Shown piece after piece: positions 1 to 5,901 of a DNA stretch of 9,345 nt. Origin of the DNA: an uncultured Altererythrobacter sp. (GTDB lineage: Bacteria; Pseudomonadota; Alphaproteobacteria; Sphingomonadales; Sphingomonadaceae). The stretch lies in the NCBI GenBank assembly GCA_946885545.1, contig CAMPGP010000066.1, positions 1 to 9,345 of the forward strand. Reading direction: 5' to 3'. The notes under the pieces were generated by a model. That model saw only the letters and a program-made list of their open reading frames with translations. It did no database searches and was not told the DNA's origin. Position 1 is the first letter of the stretch. Each line of letters opens with the position of its first letter. A program made the position numbers and the translations under genes.

Positions 1-222
1 GGTGTGGAAACCGATAGCTACGCCGACGCGCAGGTCGCGCTGGCCGACCTCGATTCGCACCGCAGCCGCGCGGCGGTGGCGCTGGGCGATATCGACCTGC
101 TGTTCGCCGACGCGACGCTGGCCTTCGAGTTGCGCGATCCGATCGTGGACGCGCGCAACGCGATCATCGCCCTGATCGCCGAAGAAGACGCGGTGCTCGC
201 CGAGTTGCGCGGCGGGCTCTAG
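1..222 (+). CDS. C-terminal end of an unidentified protein (partial at window edge)
   Basis: The frame is open from the first base of the window and ends at TAG 220-222, giving at least 73 residues. A GTG at 4-6 could be a start, but with only three bases upstream no ribosome binding site can be judged, so this is best read as the 3' end of a longer gene. The visible part is acidic and rich in Ala, Leu, Asp and Glu, and it looks mostly alpha-helical. It has no cysteine, no membrane segment and no motif I recognise. The helical composition is loosely reminiscent of the last helices of TolC-type efflux proteins, but this is too weak to use as a name. It converges on moaE, and the two stop codons interlock in CTAG. 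The frame is probably real because it ends exactly at the neighbouring gene's stop. Confidence 0.5.
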   Translation, partial: GVETDSYADAQVALADLDSHRSRAAVALGDIDLLFADATLAFELRDPIVDARNAIIALIAEEDAVLAELRGGL

Positions 223-662
223 CGCCACCGCGACAAGTCGCGCCGGTCCTCGCCGCGCGGTTCGATCCAGTGCCAAGCGCCGGCCCTCTTCTCGCGCTTC
301 CAGAACCACGCGGCGGACTTCAGGTGGTCCATGCAGAAATCGACCGCCTCGAACGCAGGCCGCCGGTGCCGCGCGGCGGCCGAAACGCAGACGATCGGCT
401 CGCCGGGCCGCAGCACGCCGACCCGGTGCGCCATCAGCAGGCCCATGAGGTCGAACCGGGCGAAGGCCTCGTCCGCCAGCGCATGCATCCCGGAGAGCGT
501 CAGCGGTTCGTAATGCTGGAGTTCAAGCACCTCGACCCCCCCCCCGCCGCGTACCTCGCCGACGAATGTGCAGACGCCGCCGAGGCCGGGATTGGCATTG
601 GTGAACGGGCCGATCAGAGCGCCGGGAACGAACGGCCGCTCCAGCAAGCGAATGTCGCGCAC
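219..662 (-). CDS. moaE: Molybdopterin synthase catalytic (large) subunit MoaE
   Basis: MoaE forms the heterotetrameric molybdopterin synthase with MoaD in the cytoplasm and transfers sulfur from the MoaD thiocarboxylate to cyclic pyranopterin monophosphate. The product is 147 residues, close to the usual 150. Visible family features are the F-V-G-E-V-R strand near residues 33-38, the H-R-x-x-A-F segment at 99-104, and the LK...WKRE block holding the two lysines that match the catalytic pair of E. coli MoaE (K115 and K122 here). I chose the GTG at 662-660, 4 bases after the moaD stop, because the homologous protein begins about there. An upstream ATG at 719 would add 19 unlike residues inside moaD. 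A run of ten G on the coding strand (536-545) encodes four glycines after the V-R of the first strand and could be prone to slippage. It is the last gene of the moaA-moaD-moaE run. Confidence 0.93.
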   Translation of the reverse strand: MRDIRLLERPFVPGALIGPFTNANPGLGGVCTFVGEVRGGGGVEVLELQHYEPLTLSGMHALADEAFARFDLMGLLMAHRVGVLRPGEPIVCVSAAARHRRPAFEAVDFCMDHLKSAAWFWKREKRAGAWHWIEPRGEDRRDLSRWR

Positions 663-666
663 CGGT

Positions 667-909
667 TCAGCCGCCGCTGACGGGCGGGAGGAAGGCGACC
701 TCGCTGTCCGGCGGCGCAAGCAGGGTCCGCTTGTCGGGCAGCAGTTCGCCGTCGATTGCGACCCGGATTTCTTCCGATTCGATCACTTCGCGCAAGGGCG
801 GGTCGAGCCGGGCACACAGCGTGCCCCAGTCGAGCGTTTCATCGACCGAAATCGAACGCTCGCCCTCCCCCGCGAGATCGGCGAGCTTGCCGAGGAAGAC
901 CAGCTTCAC
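667..909 (-). CDS. moaD: Molybdopterin synthase sulfur carrier (small) subunit MoaD
   Basis: MoaD is a ubiquitin-fold sulfur carrier. Its C-terminal glycine is adenylated by MoeB, thiocarboxylated, and then gives sulfur to the pterin within MoaE. The product is 80 residues, the normal size, and begins V-K-L-V-F-L-G-K-L-A as the first beta strand. It ends in P-P-V-S-G-G, the essential exposed Gly-Gly tail. The start is GTG at 909-907, which overlaps the moaA TGA as GTGA, so translation is probably coupled to moaA. The moaE GTG lies 4 bases downstream. No moeB, moaC or moeA is visible in the window, so those steps must be encoded elsewhere. Confidence 0.92.
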   Translation of the reverse strand: MKLVFLGKLADLAGEGERSISVDETLDWGTLCARLDPPLREVIESEEIRVAIDGELLPDKRTLLAPPDSEVAFLPPVSGG

Positions 910-1910
910 CCGCCCGTCACCGACATGTGGCGCGGTTGCGCGGGCGCGGCACCGGGGGCGTCGAAGGCGAAGGCGTGGCGCGCGGGCTTGATCCGCATGG
1001 CGGTGTCGAGCGCGCGGCCCAGCGCTGCCTCGGGATCGGCGGAGCGCAGCGCCGCGCGCAGGTCGACGCGCTCCACGCCGCCGAGGCAGGGATAGAGCTG
1101 GCCCGTGGCAGTCACCCGCAAACGGTTGCAGCCGTCGCAGAAATTCTCGCCCAGCGGAGTGATGAACCCGATCCGGCCCCCGGTCTCCGCCACATCGAAA
1201 TAGCGCGCCGGACCGCCGGTGCGATGCGCCGACGGCGTCAGCGTCCAGCGCCGCTGGAGCTCGGCGCGCACTTGCGCGAGCGGCAGGTAGCGGTCGAAGC
1301 GGTCCTCCTCGACCTCGCCCAGTGGCATGAGCTCGATCAGCGTGATCGCGTGCCCCTGCCCGTGCGCCCATTCGACCAGCGCGGAAATCTCGTGTTCGTT
1401 CGTGCCGCGCAGCGCGACGGTGTTGATCTTGACCGCCAGACCCGCCGCCTTCGCCGCGGCGATCCCAGCGAACACGTCACCCAGCCGGTCGCGTCGGGAG
1501 AGCCGGGCGAAGGTCTGCGGATCGAGCGTGTCGAGCGACACGTTGATCCGCTGCACGCCCGCCGCCGCCAGCGCTTCGGCATGCGCGCCAAGTTGCAGCC
1601 CGTTGGTGGTGAGGGTCAGTTCGTCAAGCCCGTCACCGAGCTTGCGCCCGAGCGCGCGGACGACATCGAGCACGTCGCGTCGCACCAACGGCTCGCCGCC
1701 GGTCAGGCGGATGCGACGCACGCCGCGCGCGATGAAGCCGAGTGCGAGCCGGTGCAGTTCGTCGAGGTCGAGCAGGTCCTTGCGCGGCAGGAACGTCATC
1801 CGCTCGGGCATGCAATAGGTGCAGCGCAAGTCGCAGCGGTCGGTGACCGACAGGCGCAGGTAGTCGATCCGGCGGCAGTGGGCATCGATCAGGGGCGCGT
1901 GGACATCCAT
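906..1910 (-). CDS. moaA: GTP 3',8-cyclase MoaA (radical SAM, molybdenum cofactor step 1)
   Basis: MoaA uses S-adenosylmethionine and two 4Fe-4S clusters to convert GTP to 3',8-cyclo-7,8-dihydro-GTP, the first committed step of Moco synthesis. The 334-residue product carries the radical SAM cluster motif C-x3-C-x2-C at C26, C30 and C33 in the context R-C-D-L-R-C-T-Y-C-M-P-E. It also has the SAM-binding G-G-E-P at 71-74, the second cluster cysteines C258, C261 and C275, and the conserved C-terminal Gly-Gly that inserts into the active site. Start choice: the ATG at 1910-1908 lies 4 bases past the stop of the preceding gene. The ATGs at 1946 and 1940 would overlap that gene and add a non-homologous tail. 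The Shine-Dalgarno sequence is weak, which suggests coupling to the upstream gene. The gene overlaps moaD by 4 bases. Confidence 0.95.
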   Translation of the reverse strand: MDVHAPLIDAHCRRIDYLRLSVTDRCDLRCTYCMPERMTFLPRKDLLDLDELHRLALGFIARGVRRIRLTGGEPLVRRDVLDVVRALGRKLGDGLDELTLTTNGLQLGAHAEALAAAGVQRINVSLDTLDPQTFARLSRRDRLGDVFAGIAAAKAAGLAVKINTVALRGTNEHEISALVEWAHGQGHAITLIELMPLGEVEEDRFDRYLPLAQVRAELQRRWTLTPSAHRTGGPARYFDVAETGGRIGFITPLGENFCDGCNRLRVTATGQLYPCLGGVERVDLRAALRSADPEAALGRALDTAMRIKPARHAFAFDAPGAAPAQPRHMSVTGG

Positions 1911-1914
1911 CGCG

Positions 1915-2244
1915 CTATTGTGCCGGATTTCCCGCGCCATGGCCATCGAGCGGGAGGTATTGCCCGGTCACGCCCGGCGCGGCGGCGAGATGGCGTTCGG
2001 CCTCCGCCAGCGCCGCACCCTCGCCCGCCACGGCATTCACACGCAGCGGCGCGTACTTGCGTGCCAGCCCCTGCACCACCGCGACGCGCCAGGCGCGGTG
2101 CGTGTGATCGGTCGGCGGGAAGGCGATCGTCAGGTCGTCCCCCTCGGCAAGCGCTTCTTCCGCATAGGGCAGCCAGTGCTGGTCGAACACGCTCGCGGCG
2201 GCGAGCGGATCGCCGGGTAAGTCGTCGACCGCGATCAACCTCAT
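1915..2244 (-). CDS. Small Rossmann/SDR-like protein lacking catalytic residues
   Basis: The 109-residue product starts at ATG 2244-2242, overlapping the folB stop as ATGA, and ends 4 bases before moaA. Its second half follows the end of a short-chain dehydrogenase: a helix A-V-V-Q-G-L-A-R-K-Y-A-P, then R-V-N-A-V-A (the usual RVNAVAPG strand), and later V-T-G-Q-Y-L-P-L-D-G (the usual VTGQxxxVDGG). By eye, the SDR Tyr and Lys of YxxxK fall on Asp46 and Arg50, and the N-terminal glycine-rich TGxxxGxG cofactor loop is absent. It therefore should not be an active oxidoreductase. Position next to folB, and before moaA, recalls the pteridine-reductase-like SDRs (FolM type) often found beside folB, so a pterin-related structural or regulatory role is a guess. 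I recall similar unnamed Rossmann-fold proteins in sphingomonads, which would argue for a maintained gene rather than decay. Function unknown. Confidence 0.75.
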   Translation of the reverse strand: MRLIAVDDLPGDPLAAASVFDQHWLPYAEEALAEGDDLTIAFPPTDHTHRAWRVAVVQGLARKYAPLRVNAVAGEGAALAEAERHLAAAPGVTGQYLPLDGHGAGNPAQ

Positions 2245-2615
2245 TCGCGGCGCTCGCGCGTCAACGTCACACCGATCTTCTCGTTCGCCTCGGCGATGGC
2301 GAGCTTGACGATTTTCACCGTCACCGCCTCGACCCGCGCATCCTGCAGGAACAGCGTCTCGCAGATGTGATCCGCGACCGCCTCGATCAGTTTGAAGTGT
2401 ACGCCGGGCGGCAGCGCCTCGGTGGCGGCGAACTTCAGGTCCATGTAGTTCTTGCTCGCCTCGAGCGGAGTATCGGGCGCGTAGCGGGGCGCGCACTTGA
2501 GCCGCGCCTGGATCGTGATCCGCAGCGGCTGCGGCTTGCCGGTCTCTTCCGAGTAGATGCCGGTTAGGACATCGTGCTCGAGATCGGCGACTTCGAGAAT
2601 GAGCGAATCGGCCAT
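2241..2615 (-). CDS. folB: Dihydroneopterin aldolase FolB
   Basis: FolB cleaves 7,8-dihydroneopterin to 6-hydroxymethyl-7,8-dihydropterin and glycolaldehyde in tetrahydrofolate synthesis. The 124-residue product matches the family length. Aligned by eye with E. coli FolB, the active-site Glu is E24 in G-I-Y-S-E-E, the Tyr is Y57 in K-N-Y-M-D-L, the second Glu is E78 in F-K-L-I-E-A-V-A, and the catalytic Lys is K104 in K-I-V-K-L-A. The Lys-Pro common at the last site is Lys-Leu here, a mild deviation. The ATG at 2615 lies 9 bases after the methyltransferase stop, and the 3' end overlaps the next gene by 4 bases. An epimerase activity, known for some family members, cannot be excluded. Confidence 0.9.
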   Translation of the reverse strand: MADSLILEVADLEHDVLTGIYSEETGKPQPLRITIQARLKCAPRYAPDTPLEASKNYMDLKFAATEALPPGVHFKLIEAVADHICETLFLQDARVEAVTVKIVKLAIAEANEKIGVTLTRERRE

Positions 2616-2624
2616 GGCGAGCGC

Positions 2625-3515
2625 TTAGCCGTTATTCGACCAGCGCGCGAAGATCGCGGTGGGGAGCAGGCGGCCGCCCTCCCCCTCCTCGCGCACCGCG
2701 AGATCGCCGTGCTCGATCGTGCCGGGCAGTTCGGCGAACAGTTCGGCTAGCAAGCCGCCCAGCGCGAGGCTGCTCATGCGCACGGCATAGACGGTGAGGA
2801 ACAGGAAGCGGCTGTCGGCATCGAGCAGCTTCCGGCAATCGCCGACGAGGCCGGGGAGCCCCTCTTCGAGCCGCCAGACCTCGCCGCCCGGCCCGCGCCC
2901 GAACTTGGGCGGGTCGAGGATGATCCCGTCGTAGCGCCGCTCGCGCCGCACCTCGCGCGCGGCGAACTTGCCAGCATCGTCGACAAGCCAGCGGATCGGG
3001 CGATCCTCCATGCCCGAAAGCGCGGCGTTCTCGCGCGCCTGGGCGACCGACTTCTTCGAAGCGTCGACGTGTGCGACCTGCCCGAAGCGGCTGAGCGCGA
3101 GGCTGCCGACGCCGGTATAGCCGAACAGGTTGAGCAGGCTCGCGTCGTCGCGCCCTTCGAGCTGTTCGCCCATCCAGCTCCACACGGGGGCCATATCGGG
3201 GAAGAAGCCGAGGTGGCGAAACGGGGTGCATTGCGCGGTGAAGCGCACATCGTCCCATGCGAGCGGCCAGCCATCGGGCGGCACGTCCTGCGCGAACTGC
3301 CAGCGCCCGCCGCCGTCTTCGTCCGAGCCGGGCACGAATTCGCCGTGCGCCTGCCAGTCGTCGAGGCGCGGTGTCCACATCGCCTGCGGTTCGGGGCGGA
3401 TGAAGCGGTAGTCGCCGTAGCGCTCGAGCTTGCGGCCGTGCCCGCTGTCGACGAGGCCGTAATCGGGCCACGCTTCGCCCGCCATCACCCGCGGCTGTTC
3501 GAGGAGTTTCGCCAT
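2625..3515 (-). CDS. RlmI-like class I SAM-dependent methyltransferase (no PUA domain)
   Basis: This 296-residue protein has the core of the COG1092/RlmI-type rRNA cytosine-C5 methyltransferases. Motif I is N-L-F-G-Y-T-G-V-G-S at 129-138, the SAM ribose-binding acidic strand is V-D-A-S-K-K-S around 150-156, followed by A-R-E-N-A-A-L-S-G, and motif IV is D-P-P-K-F-G-R-G at 201-208. The segment R-H-L-G-F-F-P-D at 100-107 matches the family's conserved stretch before the SAM domain. RlmI and RlmK carry further domains (about 390 residues or more for RlmI); here the PUA domain is missing and the N-terminus is a short, Trp-rich, beta-like region. No TPC/C motif with two catalytic cysteines is obvious, so the target base is uncertain. 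The ATG at 3515 shares its A with the thrC TGA (TGATG), implying translational coupling. RNA is the likely substrate but this is not proven. Confidence 0.82.
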   Translation of the reverse strand: MAKLLEQPRVMAGEAWPDYGLVDSGHGRKLERYGDYRFIRPEPQAMWTPRLDDWQAHGEFVPGSDEDGGGRWQFAQDVPPDGWPLAWDDVRFTAQCTPFRHLGFFPDMAPVWSWMGEQLEGRDDASLLNLFGYTGVGSLALSRFGQVAHVDASKKSVAQARENAALSGMEDRPIRWLVDDAGKFAAREVRRERRYDGIILDPPKFGRGPGGEVWRLEEGLPGLVGDCRKLLDADSRFLFLTVYAVRMSSLALGGLLAELFAELPGTIEHGDLAVREEGEGGRLLPTAIFARWSNNG

Positions 3516-4912
3516 CAGCGCGGCGTCGCGTGTTCGGCGATGTAGGCCGCGACGGCGTCGTAGTCGCCGGGCAGCTCGAAGAGGCGTTCCTCGCGCTCGA
3601 ACAGTTCGCCGACGCGCAGGGGGAGCTGCGGGCGGCTGCCAGTGGCGCGCTCGACCGCGTCGCGGAACTTGGCCGGGTGCGCGGTGGCAAGCGTGACGAT
3701 CGGGACGTCGGGTGCGAGGTCTTGCGCGCGCGCAGCGTGGAGGCCGATCGCGGTGTGCGGATCGATGATCTCGCCGCAGCATTCCCATGCCCAGCGCATC
3801 GCCTGCGCCATGTCGTCCTGATCGGCGCGCACGCTGGTAAAGAGGCCGGAGACGCCTTCACGTTGAGCATTGGTGAGGCGCATCGCGCGGCTCGCCTCGA
3901 ACCCGCGCATCTGTTCGGCCAGCGCTGCCCCGTCGCGGCCGCCCGCGTCGAACAGCAGGCGCTCGAAGTTGGAGCTGACCTGGATATCCATCGAAGGCGC
4001 AGCGGTCGGCGTGACCGTGCCCGCCGAGTAGTCGCCGTCACGCAGCGCGCGGTGGAGGATGTCGTTGACGTTGGTTGCCACCACCAGCCGCTCGATCGGC
4101 AGGCCCATCTTCGCCGCGACATAGCCCGCGAAGACATCGCCAAAATTGCCCGTCGGGACGCTGAAGGCGACCTTGCGCTGCGGCGCGCCGAGCTGGAGCG
4201 CGGCAGCGAAGTAATAGACCACCTGCGCCATCAGCCGCGCCCAGTTGATCGAGTTCACCGCGCCGAGCTGCAGCCGCCCCGTCAGCGCCGGATCGGCGAA
4301 CATGCGCTTCACCATCGCCTGCGCCTGGTCGAAGTCGCCCTCGATCGCGATGTTGTGGACGTTGGGCGCAAGCACGGTGGTCATCTGGCGCCGCTGGACG
4401 TCGCTCACGCGGCCCCTGGGGTGGAGCATGAAGATCTCGACGCCCTCGCGCCCCGCAACCGCGTCGATCGCGGCCGAGCCGGTGTCGCCGCTGGTCGCGC
4501 CGACGATCGTCAGGCTCTGGCCGCTGCGGCCAAGGAATTCCTCGAACAGCAGGCCGAGCAGTTGCAGCGCCACGTCCTTGAACGCGAGCGTGGGGCCGTG
4601 GAACAGCTCGAGCAGCCACTGGCGCTCGTCGAGCTGGACGAGCGGGGTGACCGCCGCATGGGCGAAGCGGGCGTAGGCCTGTCCGCACAATTCGCGCAGC
4701 CGTTCGGGCGCGAGGCTCTCGCCGACGAAAGGGTGCATGACGCGGGCGGCGAGTTCGGCGTAGGGGAGCCCCGCGAGAGCGGCGATCTCGTCCTCCGTCA
4801 GCTTCGGCCACTCGCGCGGCAGGTAGAGCCCGCCGTCGCCGGCGAGACCGGCGAGCGTGACCCCTTCGAAATCGAGCGCGGGAGCGCTGCCGCGGGTGGA
4901 GACGTATTCCAT
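3515..4912 (-). CDS. thrC: Threonine synthase
   Basis: ThrC is the PLP enzyme that converts O-phosphohomoserine to threonine and phosphate, the last step of threonine synthesis. The 465-residue product fits the family length. It opens M-E-Y-V-S-T-R-G, a typical N-terminus. The PLP-binding lysine is K112 in H-G-P-T-L-A-F-K-D-V-A, with S-G-D-T-G-S at 141-146 and the phosphate-binding P-T-G-N-F-G-D at 253-259. The start ATG at 4912-4910 has only a weak Shine-Dalgarno sequence. The gene begins 49 bases beyond the last base of the arsR-like gene on the same strand, with no clear promoter or terminator in the gap, so it may be partly read from that upstream promoter. It heads the run thrC, methyltransferase, folB, SDR-like, moaA, moaD, moaE. 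Confidence 0.95.
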   Translation of the reverse strand: MEYVSTRGSAPALDFEGVTLAGLAGDGGLYLPREWPKLTEDEIAALAGLPYAELAARVMHPFVGESLAPERLRELCGQAYARFAHAAVTPLVQLDERQWLLELFHGPTLAFKDVALQLLGLLFEEFLGRSGQSLTIVGATSGDTGSAAIDAVAGREGVEIFMLHPRGRVSDVQRRQMTTVLAPNVHNIAIEGDFDQAQAMVKRMFADPALTGRLQLGAVNSINWARLMAQVVYYFAAALQLGAPQRKVAFSVPTGNFGDVFAGYVAAKMGLPIERLVVATNVNDILHRALRDGDYSAGTVTPTAAPSMDIQVSSNFERLLFDAGGRDGAALAEQMRGFEASRAMRLTNAQREGVSGLFTSVRADQDDMAQAMRWAWECCGEIIDPHTAIGLHAARAQDLAPDVPIVTLATAHPAKFRDAVERATGSRPQLPLRVGELFEREERLFELPGDYDAVAAYIAEHATPR

Positions 4913-4960
4913 CGGGTGGAGCGACTAGCCGCGCCCCGCCCGCCCCGCAAGCAACGCGCG

Positions 4961-5311
4961 CTAATCCGCGCCGAGGCTGTGCTTCTCGTCCGTCTCCAAT
5001 TCCGTCTTGAGACGATTCAGGCCCGAGGCGGCTGCCGCCGCATGCGGGCCGATCCAGCGTTCGTGGATCGTCTGGATCGGCATGGCGTCGAGGTAGTTGA
5101 ACCGCTCGCGCCCCTTGCGCACGGGCACGACGAGCCCCGCATCCTCGAGCACGCGCAAGTGCATCATCACCGTCGTGCGATCCAGTTCGGCGAAGGCGGC
5201 GCAGAGCTGCTTGGTGGTGAGCGGACGCAGCTTCAACGCGTCGCAGATTGCTCGCCGAACGGGATTGGCGAGCGCCTTGAACACCGCGTCGAGGCCATCT
5301 TTGTTTGACAT
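4961..5311 (-). CDS. ArsR-family winged helix-turn-helix transcriptional regulator
   Basis: This 116-residue protein is a winged-helix dimer-type repressor. Residues 7-30 (A-V-F-K-A-L-A-N-P-V-R-R) form the conserved first helices. Residues 31-61 contain the helix-turn-helix with recognition helix D-R-T-T-V-M-M-H-L-R-V-L-E-D-A-G-L, and residues 61-75 form the wing. A C-terminal helix with E-R-W-I-G near 84-88 is typical of the subgroup paired with SRPBCC partners. The metal-sensing ELCVC motif is absent. The only cysteines are single (C23 and C37), so a metal sensor is unlikely. It is divergent from the SRPBCC gene. A perfect inverted repeat begins on the first base of its start codon, so autorepression is likely. 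No Shine-Dalgarno sequence precedes ATG 5311-5309, but a TATAAA (5325-5320) ends 8 bases upstream, which suggests a leaderless transcript. Confidence 0.9.
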   Translation of the reverse strand: MSNKDGLDAVFKALANPVRRAICDALKLRPLTTKQLCAAFAELDRTTVMMHLRVLEDAGLVVPVRKGRERFNYLDAMPIQTIHERWIGPHAAAAASGLNRLKTELETDEKHSLGAD

Positions 5312-5332
5312 GTTATGTTTTTATAACATATT
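5305..5332 (+). promoter_or_regulatory. Promoter of the SRPBCC-DUF1801 operon
   Basis: A perfect -35 box TTGACA lies at 5305-5310. A plausible -10 box CATATT lies at 5327-5332, separated by 16 bases. The predicted transcript would start near 5339 and reach the strong ribosome binding site at 5345 after only a few bases. The -35 overlaps the start codon of the divergent regulator. The -10 match is moderate (4 of 6), so the exact position is inferred. Confidence 0.6.
5310..5329. promoter_or_regulatory. Inverted-repeat operator for the ArsR-type regulator
   Basis: The arms ATGTTAT (5310-5316) and ATAACAT (5323-5329) are perfect reverse complements around the 6-base spacer GTTTTT. It is 17/20 A+T in a G+C-rich window, so it stands out. 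It fills the space between the -35 and -10 of the rightward promoter and also covers the likely -10 and start codon of the regulator gene. Binding there would block both directions. The assignment to this regulator is inference from position and symmetry. Confidence 0.72.
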
Positions 5333-5344
5333 GGGCGACGACTC

Positions 5345-5352
5345 AAGAGGAG
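5345..5352 (+). promoter_or_regulatory. Strong ribosome binding site of the SRPBCC gene
   Basis: AAGAGGAG stands 7 bases before ATG 5360-5362. It fixes that start and is stronger than any site before the neighbouring housekeeping genes. Confidence 0.8.
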
Positions 5353-5359
5353 CTGCACG

Positions 5360-5848
5360 ATGGAACTGAAATTCAGGGTCGCGGCACGGATCGCCAAGCC
5401 GGTGCACGAGGTGTTCGAGGCGGTCACGGATCCCGGCAAGCTGTCGCGCTATTTCACCACCGGCGGAGCGCAGGGTCGGCTGGAGACGGGCGCGACGGTG
5501 ACCTGGGATTTCCACGATTTCCCCGGTGCCTTCCCGGTCTACGTGATCGAAGTGGTGCCCGACGAGCGCATCGTGCTCGAATGGCAAGCGACCGAGGGCG
5601 AGCCGCACAATGTCGAAGGCAGCGAGATGACCGAGGCCGATTATCGCACGACGGTGACGATGACGTTCAAGCCGGTCGACGGCGATCCCAACCGCACGCT
5701 GGTCGAGATCGCCGAGGAAGGCTGGCGCGAAACGCCCGGCGCCCTCCAATCGAGCTACGGCAACTGCCAGGGCTGGAGCCAGATGCTCGCCGCGCTCAAG
5801 GCGTGGCTCGAATACGGCATCAACTTGCGCGAGGGGATGTACAAATAG
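5360..5848 (+). CDS. SRPBCC (AHSA1/START-like) domain protein
   Basis: The 162-residue protein is a single SRPBCC hydrophobic-cavity fold of the AHSA1 type. The first strand and helix read F-R-V-A-A-R-I-A-K-P-V-H-E-V-F-E-A-V-T-D-P. A central strand carries V-P-D-E-R-I-V-L-E-W near 67-75. The C-terminal helix G-W-S-Q-M-L-A-A-L-K-A-W-L-E-Y-G (138-153) has the family's usual G-W...L-K...L...G pattern. These proteins bind small lipophilic ligands or act as co-chaperone-like domains. The ligand cannot be told from sequence. There is no signal peptide or membrane segment, so it should be cytoplasmic. It is divergently paired with the ArsR-type gene, a very common pairing, and followed 53 bases later by the DUF1801 gene. 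Expression is probably controlled by the operator at 5310-5329. Confidence 0.88.
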   Translation: MELKFRVAARIAKPVHEVFEAVTDPGKLSRYFTTGGAQGRLETGATVTWDFHDFPGAFPVYVIEVVPDERIVLEWQATEGEPHNVEGSEMTEADYRTTVTMTFKPVDGDPNRTLVEIAEEGWRETPGALQSSYGNCQGWSQMLAALKAWLEYGINLREGMYK

Positions 5849-5901
5849 CTGCCAGCCCGGCGGTACGCTGGACGCGACCGTAGCCCAGAGGAACTCCGAT
5901 C

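Noticed and set aside
1..222. Naming the left-edge gene as a TolC-type efflux protein
   Set aside because: The resemblance is only in helical composition, with no conserved motif, and most of the protein is outside the window.
756..2567. 603-residue open frame on the plus strand
   Set aside because: It lies antisense to moaD, moaA, the SDR-like gene and folB. Its product is Arg/His/Pro-rich without domains, as expected of a shadow frame in G+C-rich DNA.
2632..4143. 503-residue open frame on the minus strand
   Set aside because: It is out of frame over thrC and the methyltransferase, has an Arg/Ala-rich product, and both genes are better supported in their own frames.
3530..5308. 592-residue open frame on the plus strand
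   Set aside because: It is antisense to thrC and the ArsR-type gene. The composition is low complexity and charged, and both genes on the other strand have clear motifs.
5852..5871. CCAGC/GCTGG dyad between the SRPBCC and DUF1801 genes as a terminator or attenuator
   Set aside because: It is a 5-base stem with a 10-base loop and no T-run, expected by chance at this base composition.
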